From Chitinophaga pinensis (GTDB lineage Bacteria > Bacteroidota > Bacteroidia > Chitinophagales > CAMDFR01): a stretch of 64,000 nt of DNA. Both the position numbers and the translations under genes were made by a program. Shown one piece after another: positions 1 through 9,310 of this stretch (the first letter of the stretch is position 1; each line of letters starts with the position of its first letter). Under the pieces are notes generated by a model. It made no database searches. It saw only the letters and a program-made list of their open reading frames with translations, and was not told the origin of the DNA. Location of the stretch: contig CAMDFR010000005.1 of assembly GCA_945897725.1 (NCBI GenBank), positions 1 through 64,000 on the forward strand. Reading direction: 5' to 3'.

Positions 1-76
1 CTTTGAGAAGCTGTTGCCAATACAAAATGGTAGCTGTAAAAAATTGAATATGATTTTCACTATTGTTTGATTGCAT
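1..76 (-). CDS. Probable RAYT-like (Y1) transposase, N-terminal fragment cut by window edge
   Basis: The minus strand is open from an ATG at 74-76 to the window edge and gives only 25 residues. They contain the string FFTATILYWQQLLK. From memory this resembles the first beta strand of a Bacteroidota branch of REP-associated tyrosine transposases (Y1/HUH fold), which often begin with a short tail followed by FFTAT and a WxxLLK segment. The catalytic HUH and Tyr motifs would lie outside the window, so activity cannot be judged. The frame stays open upstream to an ATG at 197-199, but the residues between look unlike the family, so the inner ATG is preferred. The identification is supported by the adjacent array of palindromic repeats, the usual context of such genes. 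The fragment is short, so another family is possible. Confidence 0.4.
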   Translation of the reverse strand, partial: MQSNNSENHIQFFTATILYWQQLLK

Positions 77-191
77 TTCATTATTTATTTTAACTGCTTT
101 TTGAGAAGCATTGGTGATATCAAAGTCGAAAATAGAATTTTCAAAAGATAGTTTGTAGTTTGGATTTAGAGATGGTGAGTTTGGATGTAGA

Positions 192-620
192 TATGGCATA
201 ACTCATTGCTTGTTGGTGAATAACACCAACAAGGGCGATAGAGAAGTGGCGAATAGATGGTATAGCTCATTGCTTGTTGGTGAATAATACCAACAAGGGC
301 GATAGAGAAGTAGTGAATACATGGCATAACTCATTTTGCTTGTTGGTGAATAACACCAACAAGGGCGATAGAGAGGTAGCGAATAGATGGCATAACTCAC
401 TGCTTGTTGGTGAATAACACCAACAAGGGCGATGCAGAAGTAGCGAATACACGGTATGACTTATTGCTTGTTGGTGAATATCAACAACAAGGGCGATAGA
501 GAAGTAGCGAATACATGGTATAGCTCATTGCTTGTAGGTGAATAATCCAACAAGGGCGATAGAGAAGTAGCGAATACATGGCATAACTCATTGCTTGTTG
601 GTAATGAATACCAAACAAGT
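192..620. repeat. Seven-unit 64-bp array with palindromes (REP/BIME-like)
   Basis: Seven head-to-tail units have palindrome starts at 209, 273, 339, 403, 467, 531 and 594, spacings of 64, 66, 64, 64, 64 and 63 bp. Each carries the arm CTTGTTGGTG, a short spacer (usually aataa) and the arm CACCAACAAG, followed by GGCGATAGAGAAGTAGCGAA. Copies 1, 3 and 4 have perfect 10-bp arms; copies 2, 5, 6 and 7 are eroded. A GTAG tetranucleotide, typical of REPs bound by RAYT proteins, follows most palindromes. The whole 64-bp unit is conserved, not only the palindrome, so the array grew by tandem duplication. It fills the gap between the RAYT-like gene and the DUF3089 gene. Confidence 0.9.
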
Positions 621-636
621 CATGAGATAAGCATTT

Positions 637-1599
637 TTATTGCCTCAAAAATAGTTTGACTTGATCAGCAACATGTTTTCTGATATCGTACCAATATAAG
701 TTATAATCGGCAATATGAAAATTGGTGAAACCCTTTGCTAATGGATGATGTACATCTACCCAACAAATATTATCATGGACATGAGCACTTACCTTCTGTG
801 CTTGTTTCTTGTCGAAATTCAATAAAATCATACCTTGGTGTTGACTAAAAACTGTGCTGACGGTATCTGCTTTCCAACTGATTGGATTGATGCAAACGGC
901 ATCCTTATAGAAGGTGTGTATATTTTCTGGAATGAAGTCTTTTTTAAAGGAATACCATGCAACATAACATCCCAACTGCTCCGGAGAGGAACATGGTTGC
1001 AAGGTGCTATACATATTCATACTTACAGGATAGCCAACGATGTATGCTGCCACCATTTGCTTGGCCAAATCCTTTCCATCAACAAATTCTTGCAATAGCA
1101 TTTTTGTATGCAAGGAGCCTTGACTATGCGATGCAATGATAAATGGACGACCTTGGTTATAATATTTTAAATAGTATAGAAAGGCATCTTTCACATCTTG
1201 ATAAGCAAGACCAAAGGCTTTTATTGCAGAGAGTGTATCAGTGGTATAAAATGCTTTAATATTGGCTTGACGATAGAATGGGGCATAAACCCTACAAGAA
1301 CCATTGAAAACACTCGCTTGATTTTTCATTGACTTTTCTTCGATCTCCTTATTCAGTACCTGGTCGTCAATAGCAGCATTCCATGCTTCTCCTTTCATAA
1401 AATTGGTAGGATAAACAAAAAAAACATCCACGCCTTTGAGTGAATCAGCAATAGGATGTAGGCCTTTGGGAATCATATCTGCACCATCTTGGTTGAATGG
1501 CAAGGCAGCCCAAGACTCCTTCTTACTATAATCAATCCTTTGCTGTGCCCAAAGTGTTAATGTGCCAATGCATAGAACAATACAAATTTTAAACTTCAT
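637..1599 (-). CDS. DUF3089 family alpha/beta hydrolase, secreted
   Basis: The 320-residue product starts at the ATG at 1597-1599; an in-frame extension to 1653 lacks a signal peptide and is rejected. MKFKICIVLCIGTLTLWAQ is a signal peptide, so the protein is exported. The body carries DUF3089 hallmarks: DVFFVYPTNF near residue 58, the stretch RVYAPFYRQA, and a nucleophile elbow SHSQGS with Ser159 as likely catalytic serine. The family is an alpha/beta hydrolase group related to lipases and esterases; the substrate is unknown. The gene stands alone, with a 64-bp repeat array downstream and a 304-bp gap upstream. Family assignment is fairly sure; function is not. Confidence 0.75.
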   Translation of the reverse strand: MKFKICIVLCIGTLTLWAQQRIDYSKKESWAALPFNQDGADMIPKGLHPIADSLKGVDVFFVYPTNFMKGEAWNAAIDDQVLNKEIEEKSMKNQASVFNGSCRVYAPFYRQANIKAFYTTDTLSAIKAFGLAYQDVKDAFLYYLKYYNQGRPFIIASHSQGSLHTKMLLQEFVDGKDLAKQMVAAYIVGYPVSMNMYSTLQPCSSPEQLGCYVAWYSFKKDFIPENIHTFYKDAVCINPISWKADTVSTVFSQHQGMILLNFDKKQAQKVSAHVHDNICWVDVHHPLAKGFTNFHIADYNLYWYDIRKHVADQVKLFLRQ

Positions 1600-1903
1600 A
1601 ACTTCACCCAATTTGAGGCGTAAAGCTACTAAAATAAACATCTCTAGATGCATTGTTGGAGAGATAAAAGGGCCTTCTAATCATACTTTATTTTCTCTAG
1701 AAGATGCATAAGATGGTGATCCTATGCCCTAGCACTGATCGAAGTGGTATCCTTTTTTTTTAAAAGTATCAGTTGCATGATCCTTTTACATGAGTTGGGA
1801 TTCATAAGAGGGATTCTATAAAAAAAAAGATACAAACGTAGAGCAGTAAAAGCTCCAAACAATCTTATGCTTCTATTGGTACAGTATGCTATAGCCTTAT
1901 TTC
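1600..1903. other. 304-bp intergenic gap holding one dispersed repeat
   Basis: This AT-rich stretch lies between the DUF3089 gene and the end of mgtE. The only recognisable item is a copy of a short dispersed repeat at 1726-1760. No open frame or clear terminator was seen. Confidence 0.6.
1726..1760 (+). repeat. Short dispersed repeat R, copy 1
   Basis: The core reads GCCCTAGCACTGATCGAAGT and continues as GGTATCC followed by a T run. It matches, in inverse orientation, segments at 36874-36908 and 61567-61598. The shared consensus is roughly GCnCTAGCnCnGATYGmAG then YGGTATCCTTTTT. All three copies are intergenic. Confidence 0.65.
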
Positions 1904-3226
1904 TTACATTCCATTCAGAAACATGGCTGCTATACTAAAATAAATAACCAATCCTGTGACATCCACCATAGTTGCCACCAAAGGTGCTGAAGAGGTTGCT
2001 GGATCTAGGTTTAGGCGTTTCAAAAGAAAGGGAATCATAGATCCGGAAAGTGTTCCCCACAACACAATGCCCACCAAGGAGAAAGACACAGTAAAAGCCA
2101 CAGCAAGCCAATGTTCGCCATAATTATATATACCACTTTCTTGCCATACTAGAATTCTAGTGAAGCCGATGATACCTAAGATGAGTCCTAAAGAAAGGCC
2201 AGAAAAAATTTCTTTTCTCATGACGAACCACCAATCTTTTAGTGTAATCTCGTTTAGCGCCATGGCACGTATAATAAGGGTTGCAGCCTGCGAACCTGTA
2301 TTTCCACCACTAGAGATAATGAGCGGTATAAACAATGTTAGCACAATTGCCTTCTCTATTTCGCCTTGAAAATAACTCATGGCAGAAGCGGTGAACATTT
2401 CGCCTACGAATAAAATCACGAGCCATGTCGCCCGTTTTTTAACCATTTCATATACACTTGTGCTTACATAAGGAAGATCTAAAGCCTCTACCCCACCAAA
2501 CTTTTGAATATCTTCTGTATCTCTTTTTTCGACCTGGTCCATGATGTCATCGAAGGTGATGATACCCACTAAAATACCCGACTCACTTACAATAGGAAGT
2601 GCTGCTCGATCATATTTCTCAAAAATAAGAATCGCATCTTCTTTGGTCATGGTGCTTAACACACTTACAAATTGATGGTCCATAATTGTATCGATGGTAT
2701 TGCTATCATCGGCCATCAACAAATCACCTATCTTAATGTCATCAATCAACTTACCTTGTTCATCTGTAACATATATAAAATTGAGGGTTTCGGCCCTTTT
2801 CCCAAATCGTTTGATATGTTGTAATGTTTGTGATTTTGTCCAATGTTGTTTCACTTCGATATAATGAGGTGTCATCATTCTTCCCACACTCTCTTCGCTA
2901 TACCCAATTAAGGTGAGGACAATTTTTCTTTCTTCTTCTGACAAAAAATTAACGGCATTTTTAATCAAAGTATCTGGAAAATCAAGAAATATTTGTGTTC
3001 TGTCATCTGGAGACATGCTATTAAATACTTCGGCAATATCCTTGCTTCCCATATTATGTAGAATATGTTCTTGTGTTTCGCGATCTAAATAGGTAAAGAC
3101 CTCACCAGAAATATGTCCAGGTAAAAGGATAAATGCAACGGTTTGTTCACTATCACTTAAGGCCGCAATAGTCTCAGCAATATCGCTCGGGTGTTTGTTT
3201 TGTAATTCATTTTTATCGTATGTCAT
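1904..3226 (-). CDS. mgtE: Magnesium transporter MgtE
   Basis: The 440-residue product has the full MgtE layout: a helical N domain (about 1-125), a tandem CBS pair (about 130-255) and a membrane domain (about 280-440). The membrane domain holds the conserved segment SSGGNTGSQAAT. MgtE is an inner-membrane Mg2+ channel/transporter whose N and CBS domains bind Mg2+ and close the pore when the ion is abundant. Length is usual for the family. The gene is transcribed alone and divergently from mutS. Its promoter lies about 200 nt upstream, leaving a long leader described separately. Confidence 0.95.
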   Translation of the reverse strand: MTYDKNELQNKHPSDIAETIAALSDSEQTVAFILLPGHISGEVFTYLDRETQEHILHNMGSKDIAEVFNSMSPDDRTQIFLDFPDTLIKNAVNFLSEEERKIVLTLIGYSEESVGRMMTPHYIEVKQHWTKSQTLQHIKRFGKRAETLNFIYVTDEQGKLIDDIKIGDLLMADDSNTIDTIMDHQFVSVLSTMTKEDAILIFEKYDRAALPIVSESGILVGIITFDDIMDQVEKRDTEDIQKFGGVEALDLPYVSTSVYEMVKKRATWLVILFVGEMFTASAMSYFQGEIEKAIVLTLFIPLIISSGGNTGSQAATLIIRAMALNEITLKDWWFVMRKEIFSGLSLGLILGIIGFTRILVWQESGIYNYGEHWLAVAFTVSFSLVGIVLWGTLSGSMIPFLLKRLNLDPATSSAPLVATMVDVTGLVIYFSIAAMFLNGM

Positions 3227-3429
3227 CGTACAAAATTTAGTCGTTTACGATTCAATAAAAAACAGTCATGTGATATAGGCAGTTCAACGCTTAAAAAAGA
3301 GTTTCAGAAAAGCACAAGAAAGAAGGAAGATTAGATGCTACAAAAGATGAACGCAGCACCATACCCTAGCAAGCATGTCATTTTCTCGAATAAACCGACC
3401 GAGTCTCCGTCCATAATTGTTTTTAATTT
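3227..3429 (-). promoter_or_regulatory. Long structured 5' leader of mgtE
   Basis: About 200 nt separate the predicted start of transcription from the mgtE ATG. Read on the transcribed (minus) strand, the leader can fold several hairpins. One pairs GGTGCTGC (complement of 3353-3360) with GTAGCATC (complement of 3334-3341), 8 bp including two G-U pairs. Just upstream, CATGC can pair with GTATG, and CTCG with CGAG. I did not find the conserved core of the known Mg2+ M-box riboswitch. The length and the gene suggest an unrecognised regulatory leader; this is inference. Confidence 0.35.
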
Positions 3430-3433
3430 TGTG

Positions 3434-3461
3434 CAAAGGTACTATTAATTACTTAAAACAA
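3434..3461 (-). promoter_or_regulatory. Promoter of mgtE (TTG-N17-TACCTTTG)
   Basis: On the minus strand TACCTTTG (3434-3441) matches the Bacteroidota -7 element TAnnTTTG, with a TTG at 3459-3461 and a 17-nt spacer. Transcription should begin near 3429. Confidence 0.6.
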
Positions 3462-3570
3462 CAGCAACTAAAGCTCAAGTTTCTGTTATTTAATGAAGGA
3501 GGGCATCTTATGAATTGTTGATTAAATAAATGCTGTATTCAGAAATAATTTTATTTCTTTACAAGGAGAT

Positions 3571-6195
3571 ATGAACAGTAAAAAAACAATATTAGCGGTA
3601 CCGGTAGAAACACCACTAATGAAGCAATACAACCAAATAAAGGCGAAATATCCTGATGCGATTTTATTGTTTAGGGTGGGCGATTTTTATGAAACCTTTA
3701 GTACCGATGCTGTTACCACAGCACGAGTGCTAGGAATTACATTGACCAAAAGGGCCAATGGTGCTGCAACGGCCGTGGAGTTAGCAGGTTTTCCTTATCA
3801 TTCTTTAGATAACTATTTGCCCAAATTGGTGCGTGCTGGTTATCGTGTCGCCATTTGTGATCAATTGGAAGATCCTAAGTTGACGAAGACAATTGTGAAG
3901 CGAGGAGTGACCGAACTGGTAACCCCTGGCGTAGCGATGAATGACAATTTGCTAGAACATAAATCGAATAATTTTTTATGTTCGTTGGTTTTACAAGATA
4001 AAAATGCAGGATTGGCTTTTATTGATATTTCTACTGGAGAGTTTTTGGCGACGCAAGGAAGACTTGATTATATTGAGAAATTGATACAAGCCTTTGCACC
4101 CAATGAAGTCATCTTTAATCGAAGGGAGCAAAAAGACTGCATTCAACTATTAGGCAATAAATATTATACCTATGCTCAAGAAGAATGGGTATATACCCTC
4201 GATAATACAAAAGAGATTTTAGTAAAACATTTCGAAACGGCAACACTCAAAGGTTTTGGTATTGATGATTTACCCTTGGGTATCATGGCCGCAGGTGCTG
4301 CGTTGCATTATTTGAAAAGCACCGAACACCATAAGTTGCAGCACATCTCTAAGATTGCAAAGATTGATGAAGAGAACTATGTAGGTATTGACCGATTCAC
4401 GATTCGCAACCTTGAGTTGATTCAAGGTTCACAAGCCGATTCAATTTCATTGCTCGATATTATCGATTATACCACTACCTCGATGGGTGCGCGCATGCTC
4501 AAACGATGGATAATCATGCCTCTGAAAGACCTACTTCATATTCAAGAGAGGTTAGATATTGTTGAAATATTGATGAACGATCAAGATTTACATCAAGAAC
4601 TATTAATGGCCCTTAAGCAGATTGGTGATTTGGAAAGGCTGATTTCAAAAGTCAGCACAGGAAAGGTAAGTCCAAGAGAAATCCTTCAGCTGTTGCGTTC
4701 TTTAAAAGCCAGTGAAGGTATGAAAGAAGCCTTGCAAAAAAACAAGAATATTCATATTCAAAAATGGGCAGATCAAATTCAGTTGTTTCCTTTGCTGATA
4801 CATAAAATTGAAAATGAAATAAAAGAAGATGCCGCGGCTCAAATCAATAAAGGCGGAGTGATTAAAGATGGCTTAAATGCCGAGCTTGATGAGTTGCGAC
4901 ATATTATTAAGAACGGGAAAGATTACCTGCTACAAATTCAAACAGCGGAAGCAGAGCGAACTGGCATTCAATCGCTCAAAATTGGCTTTAACAATGTGTT
5001 TGGTTATTTTCTGGAGGTAACCAATTCTCATAAAGCAAAGGTACCAAGCGAATGGATACGCAAGCAAACCCTTACTGGAGCAGAACGATATATCACAGAG
5101 GAATTAAAAGTATTAGAAACAAAAATACTTGGTGCTGAAGAGAAAATTATTGCCTTAGAGGAGAAAATATATGAGCAATTAATTTCTTTCGTAAGTGATT
5201 ATATCTCGCCCATTCAATTGACAGCACAAGTGATTGCTAGATTAGATGTTTTATTGTCTAATGCCATTTGTGCTGAGAAAAATAATTATTGCAAACCAAA
5301 AGTGAATGAAAGTCTGAACATAGACTTGAAAGCTGCTCGTCATCCAGTGATTGAAAAACAATTAGGCATAGATAAAAGCTATGTTCCGAATGATATTAGT
5401 CTAAGCAGCGAAGAAGAACAGATCCTAATGATTACTGGACCAAATATGTCAGGAAAATCTGCTGTACTTCGACAAACCGCTTTGATTGTTTTGATGGCAC
5501 AGGCTGGAAGTTATGTGCCAGCTAGCGCTGCCGAGATTGGACTAGTAGATAAAATATTTACCAGAGTAGGAGCTTCAGATAATTTGAGTAGTGGTGAAAG
5601 TACTTTTATGGTGGAGATGAATGAAACGGCTAGTATTGTAAATAATATTTCACCACGTAGTTTAATATTATTAGATGAGATTGGAAGAGGCACTAGTACC
5701 TATGATGGAATCAGCATTGCATGGTCTATTGCGGAGTTTCTTCATAATTATCCAAATGCCAAACCTAAAACTTTATTTGCCACGCATTATCATGAGTTAA
5801 ACGAGCTGGCAGAACAATATCCTAGGATTAAAAACTATCATATTGCCACTAAAGAAACGGGAGAAAAGGTATTGTTTTTGCGCAAATTAGTTCCAGGCGG
5901 AAGTGAACATAGTTTTGGTATTCATGTCGCTAAGATGGCTGGGATGCCAAAACAAATTGTGGATAGGGCCAATGAGCTACTCGAACAACTAGAACAAAAG
6001 TCGATGGCAGATGATAAAGACAAAGTGAAAAGGATAAAAAAACAATCACAATTCCAACTGAGTATTTTTGAAAGTGAAAGACCTGAAATTAAGGATACTA
6101 TTGAGTTGCTTAAAAAAATTGACATCAATACATTGACACCTGTAGATGCCTTATGGAAACTGAATGAGCTGAAGAAAATGTTGGGCGATCAGTAG
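3571..6195 (+). CDS. mutS: DNA mismatch repair protein MutS
   Basis: The 874-residue protein is a complete MutS. The N-terminal mismatch-binding domain carries FRVGDFYETF, a variant of the family's F-x-E region, near residue 34. Connector, lever and clamp domains follow. The C-terminal ABC ATPase has Walker A GPNMSGKS at 623-630, Walker B LLDEIGRGTS and the FATHYHEL segment. MutS recognises base mismatches and small loops and recruits MutL. An unusually good Shine-Dalgarno (AAGGAG, 3563-3568) sits only two bases from the ATG, notable in a phylum that rarely uses strong ones. A weak hairpin with a T run follows the stop codon. The gene is monocistronic. Confidence 0.97.
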   Translation: MNSKKTILAVPVETPLMKQYNQIKAKYPDAILLFRVGDFYETFSTDAVTTARVLGITLTKRANGAATAVELAGFPYHSLDNYLPKLVRAGYRVAICDQLEDPKLTKTIVKRGVTELVTPGVAMNDNLLEHKSNNFLCSLVLQDKNAGLAFIDISTGEFLATQGRLDYIEKLIQAFAPNEVIFNRREQKDCIQLLGNKYYTYAQEEWVYTLDNTKEILVKHFETATLKGFGIDDLPLGIMAAGAALHYLKSTEHHKLQHISKIAKIDEENYVGIDRFTIRNLELIQGSQADSISLLDIIDYTTTSMGARMLKRWIIMPLKDLLHIQERLDIVEILMNDQDLHQELLMALKQIGDLERLISKVSTGKVSPREILQLLRSLKASEGMKEALQKNKNIHIQKWADQIQLFPLLIHKIENEIKEDAAAQINKGGVIKDGLNAELDELRHIIKNGKDYLLQIQTAEAERTGIQSLKIGFNNVFGYFLEVTNSHKAKVPSEWIRKQTLTGAERYITEELKVLETKILGAEEKIIALEEKIYEQLISFVSDYISPIQLTAQVIARLDVLLSNAICAEKNNYCKPKVNESLNIDLKAARHPVIEKQLGIDKSYVPNDISLSSEEEQILMITGPNMSGKSAVLRQTALIVLMAQAGSYVPASAAEIGLVDKIFTRVGASDNLSSGESTFMVEMNETASIVNNISPRSLILLDEIGRGTSTYDGISIAWSIAEFLHNYPNAKPKTLFATHYHELNELAEQYPRIKNYHIATKETGEKVLFLRKLVPGGSEHSFGIHVAKMAGMPKQIVDRANELLEQLEQKSMADDKDKVKRIKKQSQFQLSIFESERPEIKDTIELLKKIDINTLTPVDALWKLNELKKMLGDQ

Positions 6196-6214
6196 GATTT
6201 CTATAGTAAGCATT

Positions 6215-6235
6215 ACCAGTATCTGGTCTTTTTTT
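6215..6235 (+). terminator. Weak intrinsic terminator after mutS
   Basis: ACCAG, a 3-nt loop and CTGGT are followed by a run of Ts. The 5-bp stem is short, so the call is tentative. Confidence 0.4.
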
Positions 6236-6290
6236 CAAAGCTTGAGCCAACATGCTTTACATGCGCGCTCTTATAAGTGCAGCAAGGCTA

Positions 6291-6626
6291 TTAATTAGTA
6301 GCACCCATCGTTACCAAATAGGCAAGAATATTTTGCTGTTCCTGAGCATCTATTTCTTCTTTGCCCATTTTTTTATTAACTTGATTAACCATTCTTGGAA
6401 CAATTGATTTCCACTGCTCTTCCGTTCTAGCATCCGGTTTTTTTAAACCATGACATAAACCACAATTCGCTTCATAGTTCGTCTTCCCTTCATTTAGATT
6501 TGCCAGAGTAGTTCCAGAGAATTTTTTAGCAGCTCTCGAAGCATCCGACTCCGACATCATCGTGACTTTAGCACTACAAGCAGCTAGAACAATAACGCTT
6601 ACTAAGAAGAAGATTGTTTTTTTCAT
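6291..6626 (-). CDS. Small monohaem cytochrome c-like lipoprotein
   Basis: The 111-residue product begins with a lipoprotein signal (FFLVSVIVLAAC, lipid-modified Cys17). It has one haem c attachment site, CGLCH at 55-59, in the context YEANCGLCHG typical of class I cytochrome c. A Met in PRMVNQ about 25 residues later could be the distal haem ligand. It is likely an anchored periplasmic electron carrier, or a sensor domain; the redox partner is unknown. It converges with mutS and shares no operon with a recognisable oxidase. The cytochrome assignment is firm; the role is open. Confidence 0.8.
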   Translation of the reverse strand: MKKTIFFLVSVIVLAACSAKVTMMSESDASRAAKKFSGTTLANLNEGKTNYEANCGLCHGLKKPDARTEEQWKSIVPRMVNQVNKKMGKEEIDAQEQQNILAYLVTMGATN

Positions 6627-6740
6627 GGTATTACATTTATGTGTTTAAACAAAGATAACAAATTTTTTGCTGTTTTACCTGGAGTGTGAATTATACAAGA
6701 ATCAAGCGAAGTGGTGTAAGTTCTAAAGAGAAGAGCCAAG

Positions 6741-6748
6741 TAACTTTG
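6741..6748 (+). promoter_or_regulatory. -7 promoter element for the 67-aa lipoprotein gene
   Basis: TAACTTTG matches TAnnTTTG and lies 30 bp before the ATG at 6779. The -33 box is poor. Confidence 0.45.
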
Positions 6749-6778
6749 TGCTATTATTAAACTTTTAAATCTACAATT

Positions 6779-6982
6779 ATGAAAATTATGAAGGCATTCA
6801 TTTTATCTAGTGCAGTCCTGTATATGATAGGGGCAAGTTCATGTACCAAATGTAAAGTATGTACCAAACCAAGTCAAGCAGAAACTCGCTTTTGTGAAAA
6901 AGATTATTCTAGTAAAACTGAATATGGATTAATTATTGATATTGCTGAAGCATCTGGCTTTACGTGTAAATCTTCCATCTAG
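6779..6982 (+). CDS. Small cysteine-rich putative lipoprotein
   Basis: The gene encodes 67 residues; a second start three codons in is also possible. A hydrophobic leader ends in GASSC, so Cys22 may be lipid-modified. Five cysteines (22, 25, 28, 39, 63) follow, with a CTKCKVC cluster right after the leader, suggesting a metal site or disulfides. I do not recognise the family. A -7 promoter element upstream and a strong terminator downstream support a real monocistronic gene. A truncated larger protein cannot be excluded. Confidence 0.6.
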   Translation: MKIMKAFILSSAVLYMIGASSCTKCKVCTKPSQAETRFCEKDYSSKTEYGLIIDIAEASGFTCKSSI

Positions 6983-7027
6983 AAAAACTTCTTGAATCCT
7001 ATTTAGTATCGGTCAAAGTGCTTAGAG

Positions 7028-7059
7028 CGTTTAGTGTTTATTTACTAAACGTTTTTTTT
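7028..7059 (+). terminator. Intrinsic terminator of the 67-aa lipoprotein gene
   Basis: CGTTTAGT (7028-7035) pairs with ACTAAACG (7044-7051) and is followed by eight Ts. Confidence 0.85.
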
Positions 7060-7110
7060 GCATTGTTCTGTTGCTACTAAAGAAAGGATCACTTACTTAA
7101 AGGGCATAAA

Positions 7111-7142
7111 AAAACCTCAAACAATTTTGTTTGAGGTTTTAT
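7111..7142 (-). terminator. Intrinsic terminator after pnp
   Basis: AAAACCTCAAAC (7113-7124) pairs with GTTTGAGGTTTT (7131-7142). Read on the minus strand it lies 20 bp after the pnp stop and ends in a T run; the structure is symmetric and could act in both directions. Confidence 0.85.
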
Positions 7143-7162
7143 CTTTTACTCGAAAAATGAGC

Positions 7163-9286
7163 TTAGTTATTATTTTCTGGTCGTGGCAATAAAGCCTTGC
7201 TAGATAACTTCACTTTTCCTTGTTTGTCTACATCCAATAATTTTACTTTTACCAAATCACCTTCTTTAAATACGCCATCCATTGTTTCTAGACGTTTCCA
7301 AGAAATTTCAGAGATATGCAATAAACCATCTTTACCAGGTAAGAATTCTACGAAAGCGCCAAATGGCATGATTGTTTTTACTTTTCCTTCATATACTTCG
7401 CCGATTTCTGGAACAGAAACTATTCCTTTAATTCTAGCGATAGCAGCTGACATAGATTCTTTGTTATCGGCTGCAATTTCAATTCTACCGATGTTTCCAA
7501 CCTCTTCAATATGAATGATAGCACCAGTTGTTTTTTGTATGTCTTGTATGACTTTACCACCGGGTCCTATTACAGCACCGATAAATTCTTTAGCAATTTC
7601 CATCACTTCGATACGAGGTGCATGTGGTTTGTAATCTGCACGTGGCTTGTCTAATGTTTTAAGAATTTCTCCAAGAATATGAAGACGTCCTCTTTTTGAT
7701 TGCTCTAATGCATCTTTCAACATCTGCTCAGATAAACCGTTTATTTTCAAGTCCATCTGACATGCAGTGATACCATCTTTGGTTCCACATACCTTAAAGT
7801 CCATATCACCTAAGTGATCTTCGTCGCCCAAGATGTCAGACAATACAGCATATTTACCTGTTTCGTCTGTAATCAAACCCATTGCAATACCAGTCACTGG
7901 TTTCGTTAACTGCACACCTGCATCCATCAAAGCTAAACTTCCCGCACAAACAGTTGCCATTGAAGACGAGCCATTTGATTCTAAGATATCTGATACGATA
8001 CGGATAGTATAAGGACATTCAGCGGGCATCATCACTTTTAAGGCACGCATTGCTAAGTTACCATGTCCAACTTCTCTTCTACTGGTTCCTCTTGGAGGAC
8101 GAGCTTCACCAGTTGAAAATGGAGGGAAATTATAGTTTAACATAAACTTATCGCTTCCTTCGAATACCACACCATCAACTGTTTGTTGATCCATCGTTGT
8201 TCCAAGTGTAACGGTAGTTAAAGATTGTGTTTCTCCACGTGTAAAAATCGCTGATCCGTGCGTAGAAGGCAAATAGTCCACCTCGCTCCAAATTGGACGA
8301 ATTTCGTCCAATTTACGACCATCTAGACGTGCTCTATCGATCAATACAACATCTCTCATCGCCTCTTTTTCTACCTTATGGTAGTAGAATCCAACAAGGT
8401 ATTTTTTTGCTTGTTCTTCTTCGGTTAAAGTAGGTATAAATTCTTCGATGATGGTCTTGAACATTTTTGCTCTTTTATGCTTATCTGCGGTACCACTACG
8501 CGCTGCATCTTTACATTTTTCGTAACAACCATTTTTGATTTTTGCATATAGATCTAAATCTACGTCTTCGTGAGAATAGGTTCTTTTCACTAAAGATTTC
8601 TCTACTTTTTTAGCTAAATCAATTTGAGCTTGACATTGCAATTTAATCACCTCATGTGCTTTCATAATAGCAGCGGCCATATCTTCTTCTGAAACTTCCT
8701 TCATTTCACCTTCCACCATGCAGATGTCATTGATGTTACCGGCAACGATCATGTCGATGTCAGAATTTGCCATCTCAGTGATATTAGGATTGATGATAAA
8801 CACGCCATTTACTCTAGATATTCTTACTTCAGATACTGGTCCGTTAAAAGGAATATCAGAAACTGAAATAGCGGCAGAGGCTGCTAAGCAAGCATAAGCA
8901 TCTGGATTCACATCTTTTCCCAAAGAAATTAATGAAACCTGCACTACAGTATTTGCGTGATAATCGTCTGGAAATAAAGGTCTTAATGCCCTATCTATCA
9001 ATCTACAGATTAAGATTTCATGATTCGATGGGCGCGTTTCTCTCTTAAAAAATCCACCTGGATATTTACCTGCTGCGGCAAATCCTTCTTTGTATTCTAC
9101 CGTTAAAGGTAAAAAATCTACGTTTTCCCCAGCTTTAGTATCGCTGCAGACAGTAGCCAACAACATTGTGTCGCCGACTTTTAAAACCACTGAACCATCG
9201 GCCTGTTTTGCCAATTTTCCAGTTTCTAATTGAATGTCTCTACCATTCGGCATCGCGATGGTATGGTTGATTCCAATCTTACTCAT
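7163..9286 (-). CDS. pnp: Polyribonucleotide nucleotidyltransferase (PNPase)
   Basis: The 707-residue protein has the standard order: RNase PH domain 1 (about 12-225), a helical linker, RNase PH domain 2 (about 325-550, with [12 protein letters not shown]), a KH domain with [12 protein letters not shown] (about 565-620) and an S1 domain (about 625-695). PNPase degrades RNA 3' to 5' with phosphate, releasing nucleoside diphosphates, as a cytoplasmic trimer. It lies directly downstream of rpsO, as in many bacteria, but an rpsO terminator and a hairpin-bearing leader separate the two. Length is normal and nothing is missing. Confidence 0.97.
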   Translation of the reverse strand: MSKIGINHTIAMPNGRDIQLETGKLAKQADGSVVLKVGDTMLLATVCSDTKAGENVDFLPLTVEYKEGFAAAGKYPGGFFKRETRPSNHEILICRLIDRALRPLFPDDYHANTVVQVSLISLGKDVNPDAYACLAASAAISVSDIPFNGPVSEVRISRVNGVFIINPNITEMANSDIDMIVAGNINDICMVEGEMKEVSEEDMAAAIMKAHEVIKLQCQAQIDLAKKVEKSLVKRTYSHEDVDLDLYAKIKNGCYEKCKDAARSGTADKHKRAKMFKTIIEEFIPTLTEEEQAKKYLVGFYYHKVEKEAMRDVVLIDRARLDGRKLDEIRPIWSEVDYLPSTHGSAIFTRGETQSLTTVTLGTTMDQQTVDGVVFEGSDKFMLNYNFPPFSTGEARPPRGTSRREVGHGNLAMRALKVMMPAECPYTIRIVSDILESNGSSSMATVCAGSLALMDAGVQLTKPVTGIAMGLITDETGKYAVLSDILGDEDHLGDMDFKVCGTKDGITACQMDLKINGLSEQMLKDALEQSKRGRLHILGEILKTLDKPRADYKPHAPRIEVMEIAKEFIGAVIGPGGKVIQDIQKTTGAIIHIEEVGNIGRIEIAADNKESMSAAIARIKGIVSVPEIGEVYEGKVKTIMPFGAFVEFLPGKDGLLHISEISWKRLETMDGVFKEGDLVKVKLLDVDKQGKVKLSSKALLPRPENNN

Positions 9287-9310
9287 GTTATTTAATTTTG
9301 TTTGAGTGTG

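Noticed and set aside
77-199. N-terminal extension of the RAYT-like gene to the ATG at 197-199
   Set aside because: The frame is open but the residues do not resemble the family, and the ATG lies at the edge of the repeat array.
203-452. Frames with repeated SYAIYSLPLYRPCW-like peptides
   Set aside because: They are translations of the 64-bp array. The period is not a multiple of three, so the frame is lost between units, and there is no support for expression.
192-620. CRISPR array
   Set aside because: The whole 64-bp unit is conserved; there are no unique spacers and no cas genes.
3227-3429. M-box Mg2+ riboswitch before mgtE
   Set aside because: The conserved core sequence of that class was not found; only general hairpins are present.
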